A stretch of 64,000 bases of DNA from contig JACPGE010000106.1 of NCBI GenBank assembly GCA_016182605.1, positions 62,001-126,000 on the forward strand, written 5' to 3'. Source of the DNA: Candidatus Hydrogenedentota bacterium (GTDB taxonomy: Bacteria; Hydrogenedentota; Hydrogenedentia; Hydrogenedentales; JAEUWI01). The position numbers and the translations under genes are program-made. The notes beneath the pieces are model-generated. The model was not told where the DNA came from and searched no databases. It was given only the letters and a program-made list of their open reading frames with translations. The stretch's first letter is position 1, and each line of letters opens with the position of its first letter. This document shows, in pieces, positions 35,581-44,750 of the stretch.

Positions 35581-38037
35581 CTACGCCAGCAGCTTCTCCC
35601 GCCCGGGGTCATAGGGTGCGCGCAGGTGGGGCGTGGCCGGCACGGCGCGGCCATCCACGGTGATCGTGAAGCGCTGCTGACGAACGAAGTCCGCTGTAAT
35701 GGGCTCCTGCGCGCGGATATAGCCCAGGCCCACGGCGGCGCCCAGAGTGTGGCCATAGGCGCCCGACGTGGTGTGCCCTGCGAGCTGCCCATTGCAATGA
35801 ATGGGTTCGCTGCCCCACAGCGTCTCCGCGGGATCGTCGAGGACGAAACTCAACAGGCGCTTCGTCAGGGGTTCACCGCGCCGGGTCTCCAGGGCGTCCT
35901 GCCCCAGAAATTCCATGGGCTTGCTCCAGTCGAGGGTGAAGCCGAGACCCGCCTCGAAAGGCGTTTCGTCGATGGAGAGTTCCGCGCCCCACGCGCGATA
36001 GGCCTTTTCGAGGCGCAACGCGTTGATGGCGTAGTGGCCGGCGTTTGCGGCGCCATATGGGCGCCCCGCCTCCCACAAGGCATCGTAAATCGCGGCCATT
36101 TGATCCATCGGCACATGCAGTTCCCAGCCCAACTCGCCCACATAGGTGATGCGCACGGCGAGGGCGGAGCCCAGTCCCACGGAGACGTTCTGCGCGGATC
36201 CAAAGGGGAAGGCCGCATTGCTGAAATCGGTCTCGCTCACGCTTTGCAGGAGATCGCGGGAGCGTGGCCCCATCACGCCGATGACGCCATAGGCCGTTGT
36301 GACATCGGTGAGCGCCGCGCCACGGGCGGGCAGGTGCTCCTGAATCCAGGCGAAGTCGTGAAGGGTCTGCGTGGAGGACGTGATAATATAGAAGGCATTC
36401 TCCGCAGTGCGGACCACCGTCAAATCGGTTTCGTAGGTACCGCGGGCATTGAACATGCCGGTGTAGACCGCCCTGCCCACGGGCACGTTCAGGTTCGCGC
36501 CGCAGAGGTATTGCAGCGTATCGAGCGCGGCCTCCCCCTCCAGGCGGTACTTGGAGAAAGAGGTCTGATCGAAAAGCGCCACACGCTCCCGGGTGGCGCG
36601 CTGTTCCTCGGCCACCGCCTGAAACCAGTTCTGTTTTCCAAAGCTGTATTGCACCTCGGGCGTTGTGCCCGGCGCTGCGAACCAGTTGGGCCGTTCCAGC
36701 CCCATTTTGCTGCCGAAACACGCGCCGGCCGCCGCGAGCCGCGCATGAAGCGGACTCTGGCGCAGGTTCCGGCCGGTCTCGAATTCCAGGTTGGGCCACG
36801 CGGGCATGTAGTGCAGGCCAAGCACCTCGCTCACGCGGGCGCGCAGGAAACTGCGGTTGTTGTGGAAGGGCAGGAAGCGGCGCACATCGACCGACCAGAG
36901 GTCCATGGGCATGGCGCCGCCCGCAATCCAGTCCGCGAGGTATTTGCCTGCGCCGCCCGAAGACGCAATACCCACCGAGTTAAACCCGCCGAGCACAAAG
37001 ACCCCGGCGAGTTCCGCGGTCTCCCCCATAAGGAAGTTGTTGTCGGGGGTGAAACTTTCCGGGCCATTGACGAACTTGGGAAAGGCCGCGTGTTCCAGCA
37101 CCGGAAGCCGGTGTTTCGCCGCCGCCAGGGGCTCGGCAAACTTGGGCCAGTCGGCCTCCAGCAGGCGAAAGGAGAAATCATCGGGCACGCGATCCACCAT
37201 CCAGGGGTGGGAGTGCTTCTGAAACGCGCCCACCATAATGGCGTCGCCTTCCGATCGGAAGTAGATCGCCTCGTCGGGGTCGCGCCCGCAGGGCAGGTTG
37301 CCGTGCATGCCCTCGATGGGTTCGCTCACGATATAGTGGTGCTCCACGGGATAAACCGGTAGGGTGAGGCCGTTGTCCAGGCCGAATTGGCGCAGCCACA
37401 TGCCGCCAGAGAGTACGGCGATTTCACACGTGATGTCGCCGTGGCCCGTGCGCACGCCGGTAAGGCGGCCATTGTGTTTCAGGAGCGCCGTGGCGCGCAC
37501 GCCCTCCACGATGCGTACCCCGCCTCGTTGCGCGCCGTGGGCCAGGGCCTTTGCCGTGAGTTCGGGCTGCACCTTTCCATCGTGGGGCAGCCACGCCGCG
37601 CCCAAGAGATCCTCGTGCCGCATCCACGGCCACTTGTCCCGGGCTTCCGCGGGCGAGATCATGTGTGCTTCCACGCCAAAACGTTCGGCCATGGCGGTGG
37701 TGCGGCGAAGCTGGGTCATCCGCGCTTCGTTATGCGCCACGATCAGGCTGCCCACCTCGTTCCAGCCCGTGGGCATGCCGGTTGCCGCTTCCAGGCCCTT
37801 GTACAGTTCGACGCTGTACTTGTTCATCTGGGTCATGTTGTTCGACGTGCGCAACTGGCCCACCATGCCCGCGGCGTGGAAGGTGGCGCCGCCGGCGAGC
37901 AGATTTTGCTCCAGCAGCACCACGTCCGTCCAGCCGAGCTGGGCAAGATGGTAGGCCACGCTCGACCCGGCGATGCCGCCGCCAACAATGACAACGCGTG
38001 CGGAAGCGGGCAGGGCGGCGGAGACTTCGTTGCTCAT
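35581..38037 (-). CDS. Sarcosine/dimethylglycine dehydrogenase-like FAD oxidoreductase with GcvT domain
   Basis: 818 aa. The N-terminal dinucleotide fold RVVIVGGGIAGSSVAYHLAQ binds FAD, followed by the DAO domain (LLEQNLLAGGATFHAAGMVG with a His near the usual flavin-linkage position). An FAO_M-like middle part (from about residue 390) and a folate-binding aminomethyltransferase module (DQTSFSKYRLEG, GVMGPRSRDLLQ, ELGWELHVP) complete it. This is the layout of enzymes that demethylate dimethylglycine, sarcosine or related N-methyl compounds and pass the C1 unit to tetrahydrofolate. The exact substrate is open. It lies downstream of the PASTA gene on the same strand, but a 92-base gap with a hairpin separates them. 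Confidence 0.88.
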   Translation of the reverse strand: MSNEVSAALPASARVVIVGGGIAGSSVAYHLAQLGWTDVVLLEQNLLAGGATFHAAGMVGQLRTSNNMTQMNKYSVELYKGLEAATGMPTGWNEVGSLIVAHNEARMTQLRRTTAMAERFGVEAHMISPAEARDKWPWMRHEDLLGAAWLPHDGKVQPELTAKALAHGAQRGGVRIVEGVRATALLKHNGRLTGVRTGHGDITCEIAVLSGGMWLRQFGLDNGLTLPVYPVEHHYIVSEPIEGMHGNLPCGRDPDEAIYFRSEGDAIMVGAFQKHSHPWMVDRVPDDFSFRLLEADWPKFAEPLAAAKHRLPVLEHAAFPKFVNGPESFTPDNNFLMGETAELAGVFVLGGFNSVGIASSGGAGKYLADWIAGGAMPMDLWSVDVRRFLPFHNNRSFLRARVSEVLGLHYMPAWPNLEFETGRNLRQSPLHARLAAAGACFGSKMGLERPNWFAAPGTTPEVQYSFGKQNWFQAVAEEQRATRERVALFDQTSFSKYRLEGEAALDTLQYLCGANLNVPVGRAVYTGMFNARGTYETDLTVVRTAENAFYIITSSTQTLHDFAWIQEHLPARGAALTDVTTAYGVIGVMGPRSRDLLQSVSETDFSNAAFPFGSAQNVSVGLGSALAVRITYVGELGWELHVPMDQMAAIYDALWEAGRPYGAANAGHYAINALRLEKAYRAWGAELSIDETPFEAGLGFTLDWSKPMEFLGQDALETRRGEPLTKRLLSFVLDDPAETLWGSEPIHCNGQLAGHTTSGAYGHTLGAAVGLGYIRAQEPITADFVRQQRFTITVDGRAVPATPHLRAPYDPGREKLLA

Positions 38038-38066
38038 GGGGCGGCGGGTCCTTCACGCATTAAGCA

Positions 38067-38100
38067 CAACGGCTCTCCTCTTCCATGAAGAAAGCCGTTG
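38067..38100 (-). other. Hairpin between the PASTA lipoprotein gene and the flavoprotein gene
   Basis: CAACGGCT and AGCCGTTG pair perfectly, with a second short stem CTTC/GAAG inside the loop. No T-run follows on the minus strand. It could be a transcript end or an RNA processing site after the PASTA gene. Confidence 0.4.
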
Positions 38101-38129
38101 CTCAGATTCAATCAACGGGAATTCGGACG

Positions 38130-41100
38130 CTAGTAGTTGAACACATCGATAGAGGCGGTTTCCTGTTTTCCGCGCACGATACGGCGTCCTGCCGCGTCCA
38201 GCACGTAAACCGGCGCCTGGCCATTGAGGATCCGGACTTGTTCACTCGCGATCACGTCCAGCGTGCTTGCGTTCACCGCAGTCACCGTCTCGTGAAGCAA
38301 GCCCTCCACGTCTTCCACGGTCAAGACCCAGAAGACCTGGAGCTTCAGGTCCATACCGAAAATAATGCCATTGACGGGAAGCTCGCGGTCAACGATGGCT
38401 GCCGTTTCCGGGTCGAGGGCCTGGGGGCCCAGGAAGAGCACGTCTCCGGCGCCGTCGTAGAACATCCAGCCCGTGGGCATGTTCGGCGCCGTCAGGATCG
38501 CGCTGACTATGGGCGAAACGTCCTCCGATCGAATGCGGCTGAAGCCGTTGTTGCCATCGAAAATGTGCAAGACCCCGCTTTGAACTTCGAGCACATAGAG
38601 GAGATTGCGGCCAGGCTCATGGAGTAGCTGCATCTGGCCGGGGCCGTCGCCCGTGTCCCCCGTATTCGCGCCGGGAATCTCCAACAGGTCGTCACGCGTG
38701 CCGCCCGGGAGGTTGGCCACCAGGACCTGCCCCAGCTCGGGGTAGGCGAGAAAGGCGAGACTCCCTTCCGCGTCGATGGCGAGCGCAGGTGTGCGGCTCG
38801 TGGAACCCATCGTCAAATCGGTCGTTACTTCCGTGAGATTGCCGGAGGCCACATCGAGAAGCGAGATTGAGGCATCCCAATCGTTCAGCACGGCCATCGT
38901 CTCATCGCCCGATTCCGGCCTGAAGCGCTGCAGTGTTGAGGCCCGCGTGCCACCCATATACATCTGGAATGCGGCACTGTTCAGGTTCAGTCCGAACACG
39001 TAGCCGCCGCCCAGATGGTTCACACCGAAGAGGGTTGTGCCGTCTTGCGAGAGGGCCAGGGCATCCACACTCTGCCCAAGGCGGTGGGGCGTCGCTACGT
39101 CGTAAGGGTTGGTGGGCACATCGAAAACGGAGGCGGTACCCGCATCGGGCACGAAGAGCCGGTTCTCTTCGGGGGCCAATGCGAACTGAAGCGCCTTCGC
39201 GCCTACGGCGAGTTCATGGATGGGCGTGTTACCCGTGCCGCCAAACGCGTTGTAGGTGTGGAGGAGGGATCCCAGTCCGGCCACTTCGCTGCCTTGGGGC
39301 AATGCGGTACCCAATACGACAAGCAGCTTTTGCGCTGCATCATACTCAGCGTGCACGTACTCCAGATCGACGTTGAAGGAAATCTGCCTACGCACGGTGC
39401 CATTTCGCCGGTGAGCGCTAATGCCATTGTTCGTCCGCACCACGAAGCCCGGCTCAGCGGCATCCCAGAAGAGTTGCAGCGGGGAGTCGGCGGCCACACC
39501 GGGCAGATCGATGGTGACCGTCTCCGTGACCATCTGCGTGTCCGGATCGTAGACGGCGATGTGGCCCTCGGTGACGCCCGTCTCCCGCGCGAGCACGTAG
39601 AGGTCGCCCGCGACCTCGTCGAACACCGCGTCCACGGGCGGACTGCTCAAGGGCATGACCGTGTCGAGCACCGCCATGCTCACCGGGTCGACCGTGTCGA
39701 GGGCGTCGTCGCGGAGCACATACAACACATCGCGGCCCGGATCGTAGACCGGGTCGAGGGAAGCCGAGGGCAGGTTCAGCGTGTTGCCGATGGCGCCGCT
39801 TTCCACATCCATTCTGCGAATGGCGAAGGGCGCATCGACGCGCACATAGAGGGATTGGGTCTCGCCCACGGCGGTCAGGTGCTTTTCCACACCGGCATTG
39901 ATACCCGTATCCAGCGTGGATACAAAGGCATTGCTCTCGGTGCTGAAGACGCCAATGTGCTGCGTGCGCACACCCGACACGAAGATCACGCGGTAGACAC
40001 GGTCATAGGCCGCGCTGAACAGTTGCAGCACGTTGTGGGCCACCGGATCGGTCTTGAGGGCCAGCAGACTGTAGCTTTCCGCCGGTGCAATTGCGATGGG
40101 ACGTAGCACCACCACCAGGGTTACGGTGCTGCCCATGTCGACCACGGCGCCGCCATCGGGATCCTGATCGCTCACCTCCCCCTCCGGAAGCACGGCATCC
40201 GTGATGTAGGTTACCGCGACCACGAGGTTGAGGGCTTCCAGCACGCCGCGCGCGACGTCCTCCGTCTCGCCCACAACATCGGGCACACTCACGGTTGTCT
40301 CGGGCCCCAGGGAGATCACGAGGTCCACGGCACTACCCGGATTCAGCAGCGTGCCGGCGGGGGGATTCTGCGAGATAACATTGCCCGCGGCCACCGTCTC
40401 GCTCGTGGCCTGGCTGATAGAACCCGTGACGAGTCCGGCCGCGGTCAACGCAGCCGCGGCCGCAGCCTGGCTGAGCCCCGCGAGATCCGGCGCCGTCACC
40501 TGCGCGGGTCCGGTTGAAATGACGAGACTCACGTTCGAGCGAAAGTCCGCCATGCCCCCCGCAGCAGGATCCTGACTGATCACATTGCCCGCAGGAACCA
40601 CCGAACTTGCGGTCTGGGTAACGGCCCCAAGGTTGAGCCCGGCGGCGATCAGCGCGGCTTCCGCTTCCGCCTGGCTCAGCCCCGCCACATCGGGCACGCT
40701 TACCTGGCCCGTGGCGCCGCTGGAGACCACGATGTTCACCGACGAGCCGCTCTCCGTCTCCGATCCGGCTGTGGGATTCTGGCTGACGATCGAACCGGCA
40801 GGAACGGTCGCACTGATTTGCAGGGAGACATCGCCGAGGAAGAGCCCGATCGCGTTGAGGGCGGCGGTGGCCGCCGCGTCGGTGAGTCCCACCAGATTGG
40901 GCACCGTCACCGGGCCATCGGGGCCAGACGAGACCGTGAAGTCCACCGTGGCGCCAAAGGTGACGTCGCTGCCTTCCGCAATCGACTGACTGATGACCTC
41001 GCCCGAGGGAACGGTATCGCTGTTGGCGTAGGAGATCATGCCGACGGTCAGGTTGGCGGACTCCAGTGCAGCGATGGCCTGGGCAAGATTCAATCCCGAA

Positions 41101-41894
41101 AGCGCTGGCACTTCTTCAATCTGGTTGCCGTTGGAGATCTGCAGGTCGATGGCGGAGCCTTGGGCAAGCAGCGTTCCCGCCGCGGGATCCTGCGAGAGCA
41201 CCTCCCCCGCCGTGGCAGCGTTGTCCACAAAGACCGCAGCGCCCACAACAAAACCGGCGGCCTCGATGGCGAGCCGGGCCGCAGCCCGATCCAATCCCGT
41301 CACGCCGGGCACAGCCACTTCAGGCGCTCCGGTAGAGATCACCAGGTTCACCGCGCTGTCCTGGTTCAACAGCGTGCCGGCCGTGGGCTCCTGACTGATC
41401 ACCAGCCCCGCAGGCACCGTCGCGCTTGTAGCAGTCGTAATGTCCCCCGCGACAAAGCCCGCCGCGGCCAGGGCGGCTTCGGCGGCGGCCTGGGTCTGGC
41501 CGGTCACATCGGGCACCGCCGCGAGCGGGCCCAACACGGTAATGCGCACTTCGTCCGCAATGCTGAGGTCCCCGCCACTGTCCTGCACGACCAGACTAAC
41601 GACGTAGTCTCCCCTGAAGTCGGGCACAAAAGTGGGGCTGTCGGTGTTCTGGCCCTGGAGCGTGACCGAACTGCCTGCGGGCACCGTTACAAACGCCCAG
41701 ATATACCCGGAAATCACCCGGCTCGCCGCGGTGTCCGCGGTTGAGGCGCTGCCATCCAGCGTTACGGTCGCGCCGAGCACGACGGTTTGGTCCGGGCCGG
41801 CCGCGGCGACCGGCCGCACGGGAGGCACGCAGCCTTGAAGGAAGAAGCAGCAGACAAATACGAGTGATGTGAGGCCCATCCAGGTGCGGCGCAT
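38130..41894 (-). CDS. Lipoprotein with PKD-like domain, seven PASTA repeats and a probable beta-propeller
   Basis: 1254 aa from the ATG preceded by GGAGG. A lipoprotein signal ends in FLQGC. A PKD-like domain (GPDQTVVLGATVTLDGSAS) is followed by seven PASTA repeats across about residues 135-620. Each has the form VPDVxGLSQAxAxAALxAAGL and an ISQDPAAGT-like second half. The C-terminal half (about 640-1254) has repeated strands such as DVLYVLRDDALDTVDP, LYVLARETG and LYVLEVQSGVLHIFDG, suggesting a YVTN/NHL-type propeller. PASTA domains are known from peptidoglycan-binding kinases and penicillin-binding proteins. Its place 100 bases after anmK on the same strand suggests a cell-wall role, for example glycan binding at the outer or inner membrane surface. 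Confidence 0.85.
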   Translation of the reverse strand: MRRTWMGLTSLVFVCCFFLQGCVPPVRPVAAAGPDQTVVLGATVTLDGSASTADTAASRVISGYIWAFVTVPAGSSVTLQGQNTDSPTFVPDFRGDYVVSLVVQDSGGDLSIADEVRITVLGPLAAVPDVTGQTQAAAEAALAAAGFVAGDITTATSATVPAGLVISQEPTAGTLLNQDSAVNLVISTGAPEVAVPGVTGLDRAAARLAIEAAGFVVGAAVFVDNAATAGEVLSQDPAAGTLLAQGSAIDLQISNGNQIEEVPALSGLNLAQAIAALESANLTVGMISYANSDTVPSGEVISQSIAEGSDVTFGATVDFTVSSGPDGPVTVPNLVGLTDAAATAALNAIGLFLGDVSLQISATVPAGSIVSQNPTAGSETESGSSVNIVVSSGATGQVSVPDVAGLSQAEAEAALIAAGLNLGAVTQTASSVVPAGNVISQDPAAGGMADFRSNVSLVISTGPAQVTAPDLAGLSQAAAAAALTAAGLVTGSISQATSETVAAGNVISQNPPAGTLLNPGSAVDLVISLGPETTVSVPDVVGETEDVARGVLEALNLVVAVTYITDAVLPEGEVSDQDPDGGAVVDMGSTVTLVVVLRPIAIAPAESYSLLALKTDPVAHNVLQLFSAAYDRVYRVIFVSGVRTQHIGVFSTESNAFVSTLDTGINAGVEKHLTAVGETQSLYVRVDAPFAIRRMDVESGAIGNTLNLPSASLDPVYDPGRDVLYVLRDDALDTVDPVSMAVLDTVMPLSSPPVDAVFDEVAGDLYVLARETGVTEGHIAVYDPDTQMVTETVTIDLPGVAADSPLQLFWDAAEPGFVVRTNNGISAHRRNGTVRRQISFNVDLEYVHAEYDAAQKLLVVLGTALPQGSEVAGLGSLLHTYNAFGGTGNTPIHELAVGAKALQFALAPEENRLFVPDAGTASVFDVPTNPYDVATPHRLGQSVDALALSQDGTTLFGVNHLGGGYVFGLNLNSAAFQMYMGGTRASTLQRFRPESGDETMAVLNDWDASISLLDVASGNLTEVTTDLTMGSTSRTPALAIDAEGSLAFLAYPELGQVLVANLPGGTRDDLLEIPGANTGDTGDGPGQMQLLHEPGRNLLYVLEVQSGVLHIFDGNNGFSRIRSEDVSPIVSAILTAPNMPTGWMFYDGAGDVLFLGPQALDPETAAIVDRELPVNGIIFGMDLKLQVFWVLTVEDVEGLLHETVTAVNASTLDVIASEQVRILNGQAPVYVLDAAGRRIVRGKQETASIDVFNY

Positions 41895-41994
41895 GAACAA
41901 TCCTCCAAGCGGGTAGCCCCCAGTCACGGCAACGGCAACTGGACGGGCAGGTTGTATTCAAGCTGGCGCAAACTGCCCGCGCCCTCTTGGATCG

Positions 41995-43152
41995 TTACGG
42001 CGGTGTAATCTTTCCCAGCACCCGCTGCCCTTCGGCGCCAGTGGCCTGCGGCACGTTGGCCGGCGTGCTGAACAACGTCTCGTTCCCCAGAATGGCAAAG
42101 GCGATGGCTTCGCGCGCGGCTGAAGGGATGCCATACTGATCGCACGAATAGACCGGCACGCCATCGAAGCCCTTTTGCAGTTGCTTCATAAGCGTCTTGT
42201 TCTTGGAGCCGCCTCCGCCCACGATCACCTGTGCAATCTCATACTGCGGCTTGATGAAACGCTCAAACGCCTCCAGGATGCTCCTGGATACGGACAGTGT
42301 CACCGTGGCCATGAGGTCTTCCAGGGAATGTTCCTTGCGCGCCATCAGGGCATCGCGCAGGTAGACGTTGGTGCCGAATTCCTCGCGGCCCGTGCTCTTC
42401 GGCGGCACCTTGTTGAAATAGCGGTGCTCCAGCAGGTACTTCAGAAATTCATCGATGACAATCCCCTTGGAGGCGGCCTTGCCCCCGTCATCGTAGACCT
42501 GATCGCCCTTGGTCAGGATGCCCATCGCTCCGTCGAGCACCATGTTCGCCGGGCCCGTGTCGAAGGCCAGAATATTGCGGAACTTCGGCGTGACCACGGT
42601 GTAGTTCGCGATCCCGCCCAAGTTCAGGCAAAGCACCTGTTTGTTCAGCTTGTGAAAGAGCAGCCAGTCGGCATAGGGCACCAGCGGCGCACCCTGGCCC
42701 CCAGCCGCCATATCCCGCGCGCGGAAATCCGAGATGACCGGCAGCCCCGTGCGCTCCGCGATAATCGCGGGCTCGCCGATCTGAAGTGTTCCGATGCGGC
42801 TGTTGCCAGGCGGCGGGTAGTGCCCCACCGTGTGGCCGTGAGACGCCACGAAGTCGACGGTTTCTCCGTCATGGCCGGCCGATTCCATCATGGCGCGCGC
42901 CGCTTCGGCAAAGCGCTCGCCCAACTCGAAACTCAACAGACACACATCCTTCGCGGAGAGGTTTTCGCTGAGCAGTTGCGTGCGGAACGCAGGCGTATAC
43001 GGAAAGGTCTTGTGTTTGAGCAGCTTCATGGCCAGGCTGGGCCCCGTGCCCTTCAGCCGAACCAGCACCGCGTCCACACCGTCACACGACGTGCCGGACA
43101 TAAGGCCGACGACAAAGCGGGCCGGTTTTTCCCGAAGCGCAACGATGTCCAT
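41995..43152 (-). CDS. anmK: Anhydro-N-acetylmuramic acid kinase AnmK
   Basis: 385 aa. The signature GLMSGTSCDGVDAVLV opens the protein. SHGHTVGHYP, LQIGEPAIIAERTGLPVISDFR, LNLGGIANYTVV, AFDTGPANMVLD and VIVGGGGSKNKTLMKQL follow as in AnmK. The enzyme cleaves the 1,6-anhydro ring and phosphorylates the sugar, giving MurNAc 6-phosphate. The start codon shares bases with the stop of the SpoIID gene (ATGA), so translation is probably coupled. Together with the kinase-MurQ fusion two genes upstream it forms a peptidoglycan recycling route. Confidence 0.95.
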   Translation of the reverse strand: MDIVALREKPARFVVGLMSGTSCDGVDAVLVRLKGTGPSLAMKLLKHKTFPYTPAFRTQLLSENLSAKDVCLLSFELGERFAEAARAMMESAGHDGETVDFVASHGHTVGHYPPPGNSRIGTLQIGEPAIIAERTGLPVISDFRARDMAAGGQGAPLVPYADWLLFHKLNKQVLCLNLGGIANYTVVTPKFRNILAFDTGPANMVLDGAMGILTKGDQVYDDGGKAASKGIVIDEFLKYLLEHRYFNKVPPKSTGREEFGTNVYLRDALMARKEHSLEDLMATVTLSVSRSILEAFERFIKPQYEIAQVIVGGGGSKNKTLMKQLQKGFDGVPVYSCDQYGIPSAAREAIAFAILGNETLFSTPANVPQATGAEGQRVLGKITPP

Positions 43153-44750
43153 CAATACAACCTTTGCAGTTCGATGCCTGTAAAGTAATGGCTTAGAATA
43201 GCGGAATAAGTACCGCCTTTCAACGACATTCCTTTTGCGCCCGCCTGACACAACCCCACGCCGTGGCCGCGGCCCGCGCCCTGAAAGCGGAAATGGAGGC
43301 CGCCCGCCTTGTCTTTCCAGGTTGAAACCGTGAATAGTGCGCTCGGCAACCCGCCCAGTGCGCGGCGAATCGGCAATTCCTTCTCCACGGTCACCGTGCC
43401 CTTGTCGCCCTTGATCTGAACCGACTTGAGCCGCCCGCTCACGCCCCGGTTGCCGCATGTCACCTGCCGCACCGTGCCCACGGCATGGCTCTTGTTGACC
43501 GCAACGCTCAGTTCTGCGGCGCTGAAATCCCGGGTCCAGCGGTGGTTCGCCGAAGCGTCCGCGCACCACGCGCTGCCTGCGCCGCCCACCCATTGCTTCA
43601 CCGCCGATTCGCTGCCCAGTGTGGCATAGGGCGCTTTGCCGTCCCCATCGTAGCGCCCGCGCAGGGTGGCTTGCGCGGGGCCGGCCCACACGGTGTCGTT
43701 GTTTTCGGTCCATCCGCCGCAGTTTGCCGAAAAGACCGTGGGCACGGCGCGCCCTTCACTTACCAGAATGGCGCCGCGGGTGTCCGCGAGCGCGGCGTCT
43801 GTGGCGCCGCCCTGCAATGCAAATCCACCGTAGACGCGGCAATGCTCCTTCGTGCAGAAGTCGAATCCCTCCAGCTTGTGCTTGCCGGCCAGGTTGGCCA
43901 GCACCTCGCTGCGCGCCGCCACGGCCTGGGCCTTGAGCGCTTCCACCGGCCAGCTTGCCGGCATCTCGTAGGGCAACACCCCCTTGAGATAACGCTCAAT
44001 CTCGAGCGTGGCGACGGCTTCGAGGCCGCCTTTCATCGCCTGGGCGAATTGAAAATCGCCGCCCACGCGCAGGGCCTCTTTCGCCCCTTCAAAGCGCAAT
44101 GCAACTTCGCCGGTTCCCTCGAAGGCCGCGGGCAACGCAATGGTCCGCGCGGGCGCCCCGTCGCGCCGCAGGTGCATCACCGCCACGCCCTCGTCGCGCT
44201 TCTCTTCCCGGTGCCACGCCCAAATGGACTGCTTGCCGAGCTGCGCCTTGAGCGGCGCCACGCTGGATTCCCGATCGAAAATTCCCAGGGCCACCCAATA
44301 CTGGCGGTTGTCGGCGTCCGCACCGTTGAGCCCTTCGAAGTGCCTGCCGAACACGTGCACCTCGGGCTGAAAGCCCTGCTGCCGCATCTGTCCGAGATAG
44401 GCCTGCAAGAGCGCGTCTTCATTGGAGAGAAAGGCCTTGGCGTAAACGGAAAAGCGGGTTTTCGGCAGCCGTTTCGTTTCGATGCTCACCGTCCACGCAC
44501 CCGCTTCCAGTTCTATACGTTCCTTCCCGTGGAGGAGCACGGCGGGCGCCTGGGTGTGCAGGGACAGGCTTTTCGCTGCGATGCCGTACTGCACCGCAAC
44601 CGTGATGGAGCGATCGATTGCAGGCTTCGCCGGACGTTCCGGCGGCGGGCCTGCAAGCCCGGTGTGGGCGCACCCGCACAAGATAAACAGCGTGCCGGAC
44701 AGACACGCCCAGCGTCTAATCGCGGTCAAGCGCGCGCTTGAGATGGCCAT
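43152..44750 (-). CDS. SpoIID/LytB-type lytic transglycosylase lipoprotein
   Basis: 532 aa, starting four bases after AGGGAG and overlapping the end of the murQ fusion gene by 35 bases. A lipoprotein signal ends in LCGC. The SpoIID core spans roughly residues 225-525: LKGVLPYEMPASWPVEALK with likely catalytic Glu262, AQAVAARSEVLANL, FSANCGGWTENNDTVWAG and GRGHGVGLCQAGAKGM. SpoIID enzymes cut denuded glycan strands between MurNAc and GlcNAc, leaving 1,6-anhydroMurNAc ends. The product matches the substrate of AnmK encoded next. This organism shows no other sporulation genes here, so the family is probably used for ordinary wall turnover. Confidence 0.92.
   Translation of the reverse strand: MAISSARLTAIRRWACLSGTLFILCGCAHTGLAGPPPERPAKPAIDRSITVAVQYGIAAKSLSLHTQAPAVLLHGKERIELEAGAWTVSIETKRLPKTRFSVYAKAFLSNEDALLQAYLGQMRQQGFQPEVHVFGRHFEGLNGADADNRQYWVALGIFDRESSVAPLKAQLGKQSIWAWHREEKRDEGVAVMHLRRDGAPARTIALPAAFEGTGEVALRFEGAKEALRVGGDFQFAQAMKGGLEAVATLEIERYLKGVLPYEMPASWPVEALKAQAVAARSEVLANLAGKHKLEGFDFCTKEHCRVYGGFALQGGATDAALADTRGAILVSEGRAVPTVFSANCGGWTENNDTVWAGPAQATLRGRYDGDGKAPYATLGSESAVKQWVGGAGSAWCADASANHRWTRDFSAAELSVAVNKSHAVGTVRQVTCGNRGVSGRLKSVQIKGDKGTVTVEKELPIRRALGGLPSALFTVSTWKDKAGGLHFRFQGAGRGHGVGLCQAGAKGMSLKGGTYSAILSHYFTGIELQRLY

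Noticed and set aside
43152-44750. SpoIID as evidence of a spore-forming organism
   Set aside because: No other sporulation gene is in the window, and SpoIID-domain proteins with lipoprotein signals occur in many non-sporulating Gram-negative bacteria.
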